Positions 1-6,175 of a DNA stretch of 13,603 nucleotides are shown in pieces. The position numbers and the translations under genes are program-made. The stretch covers positions 1 through 13,603 of the forward strand of contig JAHINZ010000233.1 in NCBI GenBank assembly GCA_018895795.1, written 5' to 3'. Below the pieces are notes generated by a model that was given only the letters and a program-made list of their open reading frames with translations, had not been told where the DNA came from and searched no databases. This stretch comes from Alphaproteobacteria bacterium. Lineage in GTDB: Bacteria; Pseudomonadota; Alphaproteobacteria; Caulobacterales; Caulobacteraceae. The stretch's first letter is position 1. Each line of letters begins with the position of its first letter.

Positions 1-1125
1 CGAGATGTCGGACGGCGGGATGACCAGGTAGAGGGTGACCGGCGATGGCGCGTCGACGAGATCGGCGATGCGCCAATCGCAGGCCGACGTCGTCAGGGCG
101 ACGGTCGGGTCGCGATAGAGCCCCAGGAACGACATGGCGGTTGAGAGCACGCCGCTGCGCTCGTTCTCCGACTTGTTGAGGACCTCGCGGGCCGCGCTGG
201 CGACCACGGGGTGAACCTTGGGTGCCTCGGGCGTGCCCAGGTGGTTGGTGGCCATCATCCGGCGTAGGGTGTGGGCGAAGGAGCGCTGGGGGTCGGAGAG
301 GAAGGTGGCGACCCGGGCGAGGGTCTTTTCCTCCTCGGCGTAAAGGACGTGGAGGATCGCGCCGACCAGCAGGCTGTGGCTGGTTTTTTCCCAGTGCGAC
401 CGGCGCTCCAGAGCCCCTTCCGGATCGACGAGCACGTCGGCGATATTCTGGACGTCGCGGACTTCGTCGGGGCCCTTGCGCACTTCCAGCAGCGGATTGT
501 AGCGCGCCGAGCGCGCGTCGGTCGGATTGAATAGCAGGCAATGGGAGAACCGCGCCCGCCAACCGGCCGTCAGCGTCCAGTTCTCGCCCTTGATGTCGTG
601 GACGACGGCGCTGCCGGTCCAGGACAGCAGGCTTGGAACGACCAAGCCCACGCCCTTGCCCGACCGGGTCGGGGCAAAGGCCATGACGTGCTCGGGACCG
701 GCGTGGCGCAGATAGCTGGCGCCAAGGCGGCCCAGGAAGACGCCGTCATCCTTGAAGAGCCCGGCCGCGGCCGCTTCATCGGTCGTGGCCCACCGCGACG
801 AGCCATAGGTGGTGACCCGGCCACTCTGGCGGGCCCGCCAGAGCGAGCCCACAATGGCGCAGGCGCAGCCCAGGAACCCGCTGGTGCCGGCCAGAAGACC
901 GGCCTTGTCGAAGACCAAAGGCGCATAGGCCTCGTAGTGATACCACCAGTCGAACAGTTGCCAGGGCCGGTAGACAGGCTGGCCCAGCAGCGTCGCCCAA
1001 GGCGCCCCCAGCTGTGGCTGATAGCCCAGCATCGCGGCGGCCCACTGGGTCGATGACCAGACGCCAAGGATCATGATCGCGAAGACCGCGAGGATCTGGC
1101 CGATAAGGAGCTTGGTGGGCGTCAT
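1..1125 (-). CDS. traG: VirD4/TraG-type conjugative coupling protein, N-terminal part (cut by window edge)
   Basis: The first 375 codons are present and the frame runs open off the left edge. The start is ATG at 1125. Residues 6-24 and about 75-95 are hydrophobic and form the two N-terminal membrane helices expected of this inner-membrane ATPase. A Walker A P-loop, APTRSGKG, lies at residues 151-158, followed by the family-typical stretches VVHDIKGENW and ARYNPL. The Walker B motif is not reached, because these proteins are usually about 600-660 residues long. By family knowledge it delivers the relaxase-DNA complex to the type IV secretion channel, which fits the relaxase gene on the same strand. 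No strong Shine-Dalgarno precedes the ATG. A spaced inverted repeat CGTAGG-N10-CCTACG lies about 60 bp upstream (1183-1204) and could be regulatory. Family assignment is confident from the motif set. Confidence 0.95.
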   Translation of the reverse strand, partial: MTPTKLLIGQILAVFAIMILGVWSSTQWAAAMLGYQPQLGAPWATLLGQPVYRPWQLFDWWYHYEAYAPLVFDKAGLLAGTSGFLGCACAIVGSLWRARQSGRVTTYGSSRWATTDEAAAAGLFKDDGVFLGRLGASYLRHAGPEHVMAFAPTRSGKGVGLVVPSLLSWTGSAVVHDIKGENWTLTAGWRARFSHCLLFNPTDARSARYNPLLEVRKGPDEVRDVQNIADVLVDPEGALERRSHWEKTSHSLLVGAILHVLYAEEEKTLARVATFLSDPQRSFAHTLRRMMATNHLGTPEAPKVHPVVASAAREVLNKSENERSGVLSTAMSFLGLYRDPTVALTTSACDWRIADLVDAPSPVTLYLVIPPSDIS

Positions 1126-1182
1126 GCGCCGGGTCCCGCCCCCGACTCGCGGCATGCGGCGCGGGGCCCTGCGAGACTCTGG

Positions 1183-1204
1183 CGTAGGTCAAAAATCGCC
1201 TACG
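1183..1204. promoter_or_regulatory. spaced inverted repeat upstream of traG
   Basis: CGTAGG (1183-1188) and CCTACG (1199-1204) are perfect 6-bp arms around an A/T-rich 10-bp spacer. They lie in the 180-bp non-coding gap between the traG start and the end of the toxin gene. A dyad of this shape could bind a regulator of coupling-protein expression. The arms are short enough to be chance, and I see no convincing promoter hexamers around them. Confidence 0.2.
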
Positions 1205-1305
1205 GCGGTTAAACCCGCTCCAGATCCGGTTCTGGCGCGGTTGGTGACCGAAATCCCGAAACCGTCGCGATTGCGCGAACCGCCGTTGATGGCGCGGTCT
1301 TGGTT

Positions 1306-1590
1306 TTAGTCGCGCAAGGGCGGCCATTGCCGCGCGGTATGGACCAGGGTCAGGATCCACACCGTGTCACCATCGACCTCGTAGACCAGTCGGTAGGCCT
1401 CGTGTGGGAAGAGCTCACGCGTTCCGCTGACCAGACCTGGCCGCCCCCGCATCGGAAATTCGGCCAGGGAAGCGGCCGCGTCCGAGAATAACAGGTCCAT
1501 CCGAAGCGCCGCACGCGGGCTTTCGATGGCGATGTAGTCCATGACGTCGAGACGATCTTGCTGGGCGGTGGCGGTCCATCGCACCTTCAC
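1306..1590 (-). CDS. ParE/RelE-superfamily toxin of a type II toxin-antitoxin pair
   Basis: The protein has 94 residues from a GTG start, a typical length for ParE/RelE toxins. The N-terminus VKVRWTATAQQDRLDVMDYI, the central PMRGRPG and the C-terminal YRLVYEVDGDTVWILTLVHT are the conserved strand and helix signatures of the superfamily. Its GTG start overlaps the TGA of the preceding antitoxin gene in a GTGA tetranucleotide, so translation is probably coupled and the antitoxin is made first. Members poison either DNA gyrase (ParE) or ribosome-bound mRNA (RelE); the sequence alone does not tell which. In this setting the pair probably stabilises the mobile element. Confidence 0.9.
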   Translation of the reverse strand: MKVRWTATAQQDRLDVMDYIAIESPRAALRMDLLFSDAAASLAEFPMRGRPGLVSGTRELFPHEAYRLVYEVDGDTVWILTLVHTARQWPPLRD

Positions 1591-1880
1591 GCGTCGGCCT
1601 CATCCGCCCTTCCTTCAAGCGCGAGACGCCGCGCTGCGAACCGGGCTTCCACCTCACCGTTCGAGGCGCTCAGCCCGGCCTCACGATCACGCCGCGCCGT
1701 TTCGACCTTGGCGCGGACAAAGGCGTCGTGATCGCGCTCCTGATGTTGGCGCGCGATGTAGTCGCGCATCAGGTCGCGGACGATCTGGGCGGCCGGTCGA
1801 TGCGCCGCTTGAGCTTCGGCGATGAATGCGTCGCGCAGTTGGGGCTCAAGCTTCATGGTGAAAACCGCGTCCTTGCCCAC
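1587..1880 (-). CDS. antitoxin partner of the ParE/RelE toxin
   Basis: The protein has 97 residues. I place the start at GTG 1880 because a perfect AGGAGG (1886-1891) lies 5 nt upstream; the frame is open further upstream but without coding character. Residues 5-10 (AVFTMK) look like the DNA-binding strand of a ribbon-helix-helix fold, followed by a helix with LRDAFIAEA and then IVRDLMRDYI. The C-terminal half is highly charged and alanine/arginine-rich, as expected of a toxin-wrapping tail. It lies directly before the toxin gene with a 4-nt overlap. The fold is inferred from pattern. Such antitoxins normally repress their own promoter as well as neutralising the toxin. Confidence 0.85.
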   Translation of the reverse strand: MGKDAVFTMKLEPQLRDAFIAEAQAAHRPAAQIVRDLMRDYIARQHQERDHDAFVRAKVETARRDREAGLSASNGEVEARFAARRLALEGRADEADA

Positions 1881-1899
1881 CTCGGCCTCCTGATTAGGT

Positions 1900-1940
1900 G
1901 CGACCAAGGTATATATGTTGTCAGTATGCCGCAAGGCTGG
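1900..1940 (-). promoter_or_regulatory. possible promoter/operator of the toxin-antitoxin operon
   Basis: An A/T-rich patch, rare in this GC-rich window, lies about 30 bp upstream of the antitoxin start. On the minus strand it contains TTGCGG, then ACAACATATATACC, with an imperfect dyad GGTATA/TATGCC. It may combine a promoter with the antitoxin's operator. Hexamer spacing is not ideal, so this is tentative. The adjoining stretch up to 2071 is GC-rich and non-coding, with a 10-bp direct repeat CCCCTGCGGC at 1957-1966 and 2059-2068. Confidence 0.3.
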
Positions 1941-2071
1941 CCCATGAAGCTGCCCCCCCCTGCGGCAAAGCGGCCCCCTTGAAGACATTCGCGCGGCGGG
2001 GCCACGTATGGCGACGACCAGAGGACCCAATCGCGGCCCTGTTTCTTCGACGCTGAGACCCCTGCGGCCCC

Positions 2072-2296
2072 CTAGCGGATGGACCAGGGCTTGACCGCCG
2101 CGACCATCAAGGCCGCCGATACGAGATAGGCTCCAAGCACGACGGGCGCGGGTCGGGCATGCAGCACCAACTGAACCAGGCTGATGATGATCGCGGACGG
2201 CGCGATGGCGACGGCCAGACAGCTCACCCACATCAGGGGCGTGATCGCCCATTGCGGCAGCCAGGCGGCCTGCTCTTCATCGTCGTACCAACCCAT
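2072..2296 (-). CDS. small membrane protein, unknown function
   Basis: The protein has 74 residues. A good Shine-Dalgarno (GGAGGG, 7 nt before the ATG at 2296) supports the start. The first 15 residues are acidic and tryptophan-rich (MGWYDDEEQAAWLPQW). Two hydrophobic helices follow, at about residues 18-44 and 51-69, separated by the short HARPAP turn, and the protein ends in KPWSIR. It should therefore be a hairpin in the inner membrane. I recognise no family. It lies 69 bp after the exonuclease gene on the same strand and may be its operon partner. Confidence 0.65.
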   Translation of the reverse strand: MGWYDDEEQAAWLPQWAITPLMWVSCLAVAIAPSAIIISLVQLVLHARPAPVVLGAYLVSAALMVAAVKPWSIR

Positions 2297-2365
2297 GGCG
2301 CAGCCCTCCCCAGAGCCACAACCCTAACGAACAATGGTGAGATCGCAAATCCTAGGCGGTAGCGA

Positions 2366-3256
2366 TCAACACCGATCGGAAAACCGGTCGTAAGCGTCGA
2401 TTTTGCGGGTGAGCGGGTCTATGTCGCCGCCGTAGATCTCCTGGCGCAGGAACAGCAGCTCGGCGTCCTTGTCGGCTTCGGCGACATCGACATACCAGCA
2501 GCGCGACGGCAGGGCGTCGTCCCCGCTCCAGCGATAGCCCCGGGCCTTGAGCTTGTCCTTCATCGCGAACGGCGAATTCTCCGCCCAGATGCGCCAGTTG
2601 GAGGTTCGCGCCCGCTCCAGGAGCCGCGCCAAGGCGGGCTGGCCGCTTTTGGGCAGATCCCGCGCCAGGAGCTCGATGGCCGCCGCGCAATCGCTGGTCG
2701 CCCGGTGACGATCGTAGAAGAAGCCCGCCCCGGCCGCGAGATAGGCGAGCTTGACGCCCTCGTGGCCCTCGTCCTTCCAGTCGATCTCGCTCATCGAGCA
2801 GGCCCAGGGCTTGGTCTGAAAGACCCGACTGAAGCGCTCGAGCAAGCGGCGATCGAAACTGGCGTTGTGGGCGATCACCAAGGCCGCGGGCGCGGCGAAC
2901 GCCGCCACCGCCTCGGGGTCGATGACCTGGCCCTCGACCATGGCGTCGTCGATCCCGGTCAGGGCCGTGATCTCGGCGGAGATGGGACGCGTGGGCTGGC
3001 GATAGCCGTGGAAGGGCGCCATCACCTCGTAGATGCGGCCGTCGAGACCGTAGCGGAACGGGATCATGGCCAGTTCGATGATCTCATCGCGACGGGTGTC
3101 CAGGCCCGTGGTCTCGACATCGACGAACAGCCCGATGCGAACCTTTTCACCCTCTGGAACCGCCAGCACGGGGCGCTCGCCCAACTTGCGCAGAACCCGG
3201 TACTGGCCGCTGGCTTCCAGGAGCGCGGCCATGGCGGCGAGATCGGGTTGCGACAT
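2366..3256 (-). CDS. DnaQ-like DEDDh 3'-5' exonuclease
   Basis: The protein has 296 residues from ATG 3256, which lies 7 nt after the stop of the upstream YjbR-like gene. An in-frame extension to 3346 is rejected because it overlaps that gene and has no coding character. The exonuclease fold spans about residues 40-200. The metal ligands are visible: Exo I D46/E48 in FVDVETTG, Exo II D135 in AHNASFD, and Exo III H184 and D189 in HRATSD. It is thus a DEDDh enzyme of the DNA polymerase III epsilon type. Residues about 215-270 (WAENSPFAMKDKLKARGYRW, then RCWYVDV) look like a small DUF5710-like appendage, known in this subgroup. It is not the replicative epsilon subunit; a role in processing element or phage DNA is plausible. 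No clear Shine-Dalgarno is seen, suggesting coupling to the upstream gene. Confidence 0.88.
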   Translation of the reverse strand: MSQPDLAAMAALLEASGQYRVLRKLGERPVLAVPEGEKVRIGLFVDVETTGLDTRRDEIIELAMIPFRYGLDGRIYEVMAPFHGYRQPTRPISAEITALTGIDDAMVEGQVIDPEAVAAFAAPAALVIAHNASFDRRLLERFSRVFQTKPWACSMSEIDWKDEGHEGVKLAYLAAGAGFFYDRHRATSDCAAAIELLARDLPKSGQPALARLLERARTSNWRIWAENSPFAMKDKLKARGYRWSGDDALPSRCWYVDVAEADKDAELLFLRQEIYGGDIDPLTRKIDAYDRFSDRC

Positions 3257-3263
3257 GGCGCGG

Positions 3264-3599
3264 CTAGCCGGTCTTGGCGACCGTGTGCTGCGGCGCCAGG
3301 GCGTTTTGCCAGGCGGCGACCAGAACCCGATTGGCTTGGGCCTCACTGACGTCGCACAGATGCAGCAGCGTCACGCCCCTGCGCCCGCGCTCTCCCGGCT
3401 CGGGCCTGAACCCGGCGCAGGTCGAGACGAGACTGCGCTGGTCGGCGGGGGCCAGCTTGACCACGGCCCATCCGGCTTGCGGCCACCCGACCGTGGCGAA
3501 GGTCTTGCCGCTGGCGGCGAAACGCACCGCGCCCAGCACGGTCTTGGCCTTGACCATGGCCAGACCGCTAGCGATGGCGATAAAGGCGTCCGGCGTCAT
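3264..3599 (-). CDS. MmcQ/YjbR-like protein (DUF419 family)
   Basis: The protein has 111 residues, close to the family's usual 110-120. The start ATG at 3599 is chosen because GGAGGAG lies just upstream; the open frame to 3704 has no such site. Family-typical features are AVRFAASGKTFATVGWP (about residues 19-35), WAVVKLAPADQRSL, the PGERGRRGVTLLHL segment and a closing helix AWQNALAP. The fold is a small CyaY-like alpha/beta domain, often described as DNA-binding, but the biochemical role is not established. It forms a two-gene unit with the exonuclease 7 nt downstream, hinting at a shared nucleic-acid job. It is divergent from the S1/P1 nuclease gene, across a 134-bp gap that must hold both promoters. 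Confidence 0.8.
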   Translation of the reverse strand: MTPDAFIAIASGLAMVKAKTVLGAVRFAASGKTFATVGWPQAGWAVVKLAPADQRSLVSTCAGFRPEPGERGRRGVTLLHLCDVSEAQANRVLVAAWQNALAPQHTVAKTG

Positions 3600-3733
3600 G
3601 ATCGAGCTCTCCTCCGCCCTCGGATCGATAGGCGGACAAAACCATGAGTCGCCACGGCCCCAAACGATGGGTCCCCTCTTGCGGCCGCGCGCCGGCGCGC
3701 GCATGAGGCCAAGCTCAGACCCGAGGAATCGTC

Positions 3734-4597
3734 ATGCGTTCGAAGCTGCTGGCCGCCGCCCTGTTGACCGTCACAGGCCTGCCCGGCTCGGCCTTGGCCT
3801 GGGGCCGCACCGGCCACGCCGTGGTGGCCGACATCGCCCGAGGCTACCTCACGCCCAAGGCCGCGGCGGCCGTGGACGCTCTGCTGGCGGCCGATACTGA
3901 CGCCCTGACCCCATCGGACCTTGGCGCGCGGGCCTCGTGGGCGGACGCCTGGCGAAAGGACCATCGCCAAACCACCGAATGGCACTTCGTCGATGTCGAG
4001 CTGGATCACCCCGACCTGGCCTCGGCTTGCTTCGGCTTTCCGGCCAGCGCGACGCCCGCCAGCGCCGGCCCCGAGAAGGACTGCGTGGTCGGGCGCCTGA
4101 ACGCCTTCGAGGCCGAACTGGCCGACCCCAAAACCGATCCGGACGAGCGCCTGCTGGCGTTCAAGTTCGTGCTGCACTTGGTGGGTGACCTGCACCAGCC
4201 CCTGCACGCGGCCGACAACCAGGACCGCGGCGGCAACTGCGTGCCGCTGTCGCTAGGCGGAGCCCGAACCGTCAACCTCCATAGCTATTGGGACACGATC
4301 GCGGTCGAGGCCATCGAGCCCGACCCGACCAAGCTGGCGGCCAAGCTCGCGGCGGACATCACCCCCGCGCAGCGCAAGGCCTGGGAGAAAGGCGACGCCA
4401 AGACCTGGGCCATGGAAAGCTTCCAGATCGCCAAGTCGAGCGTCTACACGATCGGCTCCAAACCGGGCTGCGCCAGCGACACCGCTCCCATCCCCCTGTC
4501 CGCTGGCTATGACCAAGCCGCCCAGGCCGCCGTCGCCCTGCAACTGAAGAAGGCCGGCGTGCGGCTGGCCCTAGAGCTCAACCGCGCGCTCGGCTAG
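3734..4597 (+). CDS. secreted S1/P1-family zinc nuclease
   Basis: The protein has 287 residues from ATG 3734, with GAGGA just upstream. Residues 1-22 are a signal peptide ending ALA, so cleavage leaves tryptophan 23 as the new N-terminus. This matters because the N-terminal Trp itself binds zinc in this family. All nine expected ligands are visible: W23, H28 (GRTGH), D71 (SWAD), H84 (EWHFVD), H148, D152 and H158 (HLVGDLHQPLH), H183 and D187 (HSYWD). The enzyme should cut single-stranded DNA and RNA in the periplasm or outside the cell, for defence, nutrition or processing. It lies on the strand opposite to the conjugation genes and converges with a small secreted-protein gene, so it looks like cargo or resident chromosomal DNA rather than transfer backbone. 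The family call is very secure. Confidence 0.95.
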   Translation: MRSKLLAAALLTVTGLPGSALAWGRTGHAVVADIARGYLTPKAAAAVDALLAADTDALTPSDLGARASWADAWRKDHRQTTEWHFVDVELDHPDLASACFGFPASATPASAGPEKDCVVGRLNAFEAELADPKTDPDERLLAFKFVLHLVGDLHQPLHAADNQDRGGNCVPLSLGGARTVNLHSYWDTIAVEAIEPDPTKLAAKLAADITPAQRKAWEKGDAKTWAMESFQIAKSSVYTIGSKPGCASDTAPIPLSAGYDQAAQAAVALQLKKAGVRLALELNRALG

Positions 4598-4607
4598 ACG
4601 CCTGCGA

Positions 4608-4808
4608 TCAGATCGGCTTGGCGCCCGGCGTTCCGCACTTGGCGAATTTGCCCTTGGCGTCCTTGCACTTGGTCGGCTTGGCCGGTGCGGCGGCGGCCGG
4701 GCACTTGATGAACTTGCCCTTGGAGTCGCGACATTGGGCAGCGAAGGATGGGCTGGAGACCGCCAGGGTCAGCAGGGCTGCGGCGGCCAGGGCCAGGATG
4801 CGGCGCAT
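4608..4808 (-). CDS. small exported protein with a duplicated Cys motif
   Basis: The protein has 66 residues, with GGAG 8 nt before the ATG. Residues 1-23 form a signal peptide (basic MRR, hydrophobic alanine/leucine core, SFA|A cleavage), leaving a mature peptide of about 43 residues. The mature part carries the same 11-residue unit twice, CRDSKGKFIKC and CKDAKGKFAKC, joined by an alanine/proline linker. The two units could each close one disulphide in the periplasm. It converges with the S1/P1 nuclease gene, leaving only 10 nt between the stop codons. I recall similar short proteins in Caulobacter-like genomes but know no function. Confidence 0.75.
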   Translation of the reverse strand: MRRILALAAAALLTLAVSSPSFAAQCRDSKGKFIKCPAAAAPAKPTKCKDAKGKFAKCGTPGAKPI

Positions 4809-5095
4809 CGTTCAATCTCCGGTCGGGGAATCCGACGTCGCACGGTGATCCGTCGTGGCGACGGCTTCAAGACGCCGCTTGCTGGAGCCCGCGCTTTCCA
4901 AGCGCCGACAAGCTGGCCTTGGGTCTGAGTTCCTAAGGGAAGCGGTCCAAGAGACCTCGTACCGCGGCTTCAGTTGGGTGATCGCCGGGTGCTCGCCTAG
5001 CCGGTCGGCCATCGCCGCGACGTCCACGCGCTTTTGGAGGATGCTTCGGTTCGACGCCTACCGACGATCCTCAGGAGGGCTCACGATCTTACTTT
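4809..5095. other. non-coding gap, possible degraded sequence
   Basis: This stretch of 287 bases holds no gene I can defend. An open frame on the minus strand (4812-5027) starts MDVAAMADRLGEHPAI and looks protein-like for about 30 residues. It then loses coding character and overlaps the leader of the small exported protein. It might be the relic of a lost gene. The promoter of the exported protein should lie at the left end and that of the DUF6088 gene at the right end. Confidence 0.4.
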
Positions 5096-5124
5096 TGTCA
5101 GAAATTATGCCATAGTTTCTGACA
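5096..5124. promoter_or_regulatory. palindromic operator of the DUF6088 gene
   Basis: Perfect 9-bp inverted arms, TGTCAGAAA (5096-5104) and TTTCTGACA (5116-5124), flank the 11-bp core TTATGCCATAG. They end 11 bp before the ATG and touch the ribosome-binding site. The A/T-rich core may include the -10 element. The position is ideal for autorepression by the winged-helix N-terminus of the encoded protein, as known for AbiEi-type antitoxins, which bind inverted repeats in their own promoters. Confidence 0.75.
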
Positions 5125-5135
5125 GGAGGCGCTCC

Positions 5136-5762
5136 ATGCCCGCGCTCGCAGATCATATCCTCGCCTATGCCGAATCCTCGTCCGAAGGGACGGCACTTCG
5201 CGCCAAGGAGCTGCTGCATCTGGGATCGCGCGCCGCCGTCGATCAGGCTCTCGTCCGGCTGGAGCATTCAGGCGCGCTGAGCCGGATCGGGCGCGGTGTA
5301 TATCTTCGGCCCCGCCAAGGAAAATGCGGCCCGCGCATGCCCTCCCCCGCCAAGGTCGTGCAGGCGCTCGCCAGCATGACCGGCGAGGTCATCGCCAGCC
5401 ACGGAGCTGCGGCCGCCAACGCCCTGGGCCTGACGACCCAAACGCCGATGAATGCGATCTTTCTCACCTCGGGGAAAAGCCGGGGCTTGAAGATCGGCGG
5501 GCAACAGCTCGAGCTTCGCCATGCGCGGAACTGGGAGTTGCTGTTGCCCGGCCAGCCTGCCGGCGACGCGGTCCGCGCTCTGTCCTGGGCTGGCCCCGAA
5601 CGCGCCGCCGAAACGCTCACGGCCCTAAAGCGCCGACTGCCGGCCGAGGTCATGCAAACCCTGCTGAGCCTGCGGGGTCGCCTTCCCACCTGGATGGCCC
5701 AGGAAGTTTCGAGCCTGGCGACTGACCTGCTAGCTGGCGCGTCGGGACCAACCGCCACATAA
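5136..5762 (+). CDS. DUF6088 / AbiEi-like regulator (type IV antitoxin family)
   Basis: The protein has 208 residues. ATG 5136 is chosen because AGGAGG (5124-5129) lies 6 nt upstream, directly after the operator; an in-frame extension to 5034 would read through the operator. Residues 1-60 form a winged helix-turn-helix, seen as ALRAKELLHLGSRAAVDQAL then GALSRIGRGVYLRP. The C-terminal part carries the family pattern ASHGAAAANALGL, NAIFLTSGKSR and HARNWELLLP. By family knowledge such proteins are AbiEi-type antitoxins and autorepressors paired with an AbiEii nucleotidyltransferase toxin. No AbiEii-like gene is present on either side. The gene is therefore an orphan, a solitary regulator, or has a non-standard partner such as the 46-residue peptide that follows. 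Confidence 0.85.
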   Translation: MPALADHILAYAESSSEGTALRAKELLHLGSRAAVDQALVRLEHSGALSRIGRGVYLRPRQGKCGPRMPSPAKVVQALASMTGEVIASHGAAAANALGLTTQTPMNAIFLTSGKSRGLKIGGQQLELRHARNWELLLPGQPAGDAVRALSWAGPERAAETLTALKRRLPAEVMQTLLSLRGRLPTWMAQEVSSLATDLLAGASGPTAT

Positions 5763-5769
5763 TGACGTC

Positions 5770-5910
5770 ATGGTTTTACAGTTTCTTCCCGCTTCACGAT
5801 CAGCGCGCATACGCCGCCGCAATAGCGCCCGGCTCTGGGGCCTCGCGGTCCTCGTGCTCGCGGTCGGGCTTGGGGCCATCGCCTTGCTCATGGCGCGTCC
5901 GCACGGCTGA
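5770..5910 (+). CDS. putative 46-residue single-pass membrane peptide
   Basis: This short frame begins 7 nt after the stop of the DUF6088 gene and on the same strand. Residues 10-21 are strongly basic (RSARIRRRNSAR). Residues 22-42 form one hydrophobic helix (LWGLAVLVLAVGLGAIALLM), and the frame ends ARPHG. The charge pattern predicts the N-terminus inside and a single membrane span, the layout of small membrane toxins and small accessory proteins. No Shine-Dalgarno is seen near the ATG, so translation would depend on coupling to the upstream gene. I recognise no family. The clean basic/hydrophobic design is the main reason to think it real. Confidence 0.42.
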   Translation: MVLQFLPASRSARIRRRNSARLWGLAVLVLAVGLGAIALLMARPHG

Positions 5911-5957
5911 GTATTGCGCGCGATGGGCGCAACGACGGACAAGGCGCTGTGACGGCC

Positions 5958-6175
5958 CCTAAGCAATTTTGCAGCAGCTTGCTGCACAAATTCCGGATCG
6001 GGATAGGCGGCTGCGAAGTCGCCGCGCGGGTGGCGCCCGCCGCCCCATAGAGTTGGATCAGTTCTTGGGTGATCGCCACGGCCGCGATCAGGCGCGCTGA
6101 ACGCATACGCGCCTTCAGCGTGTCCAGAAGCGCCGGATAATCGGCGACGCCGGCCAAACCGATGCGGCCGGTCAC
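5958..6175 (-). pseudogene. remnant of a DUF1016 (YhcG-type) PD-(D/E)XK nuclease gene
   Basis: Reading from GTG 6175, residues 11-43 (ADYPALLDTLKARMRSARLI, then ITQELIQLY) match the start of the DUF1016 N-terminal domain, where the family continues into the LYWxIG motif. Here the similarity stops. After about 29 bp a different frame encodes FAAAYPDPEFVQQAAAKLL, which belongs roughly 50-60 residues further on in the family. An internal deletion with frameshift has therefore removed the middle, and the whole C-terminal nuclease domain is missing. The GTG overlaps the relaxase stop codon (GTGA), so the ancestral gene was probably translated together with the relaxase. No functional nuclease can be made. 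Assignment rests on remembered family patterns. Confidence 0.72.

Noticed and set aside
776..1360. 194-codon minus-strand frame overlapping traG and the toxin
   Set aside because: It is another frame of the coupling-protein region; the Walker A and membrane helices are in the frame starting at 1125.
1921..2071. GCGGCCCCC/CCCCTGCGGC repeats as a CRISPR or element end
   Set aside because: There are only two short GC-rich copies with no regular spacing; this is expected by chance at this composition.
3066..3900. Plus-strand frames across the exonuclease, YjbR-like gene and the start of the nuclease
   Set aside because: They are arginine/proline-rich shadows; the overlapping genes have clear motifs and ribosome-binding sites.
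4812..5027. 71-codon minus-strand frame beginning MDVAAMADRLGEHPAI
   Set aside because: It has a protein-like start for about 30 residues but no family, no Shine-Dalgarno that I trust, and a low-quality C-terminal half. At most it is a gene relic.
5960..5985. GCAGCA/TGCTGC hairpin
   Set aside because: It arises from the repetitive glutamine/alanine codons of the DUF1016 remnant, not from a regulatory structure.
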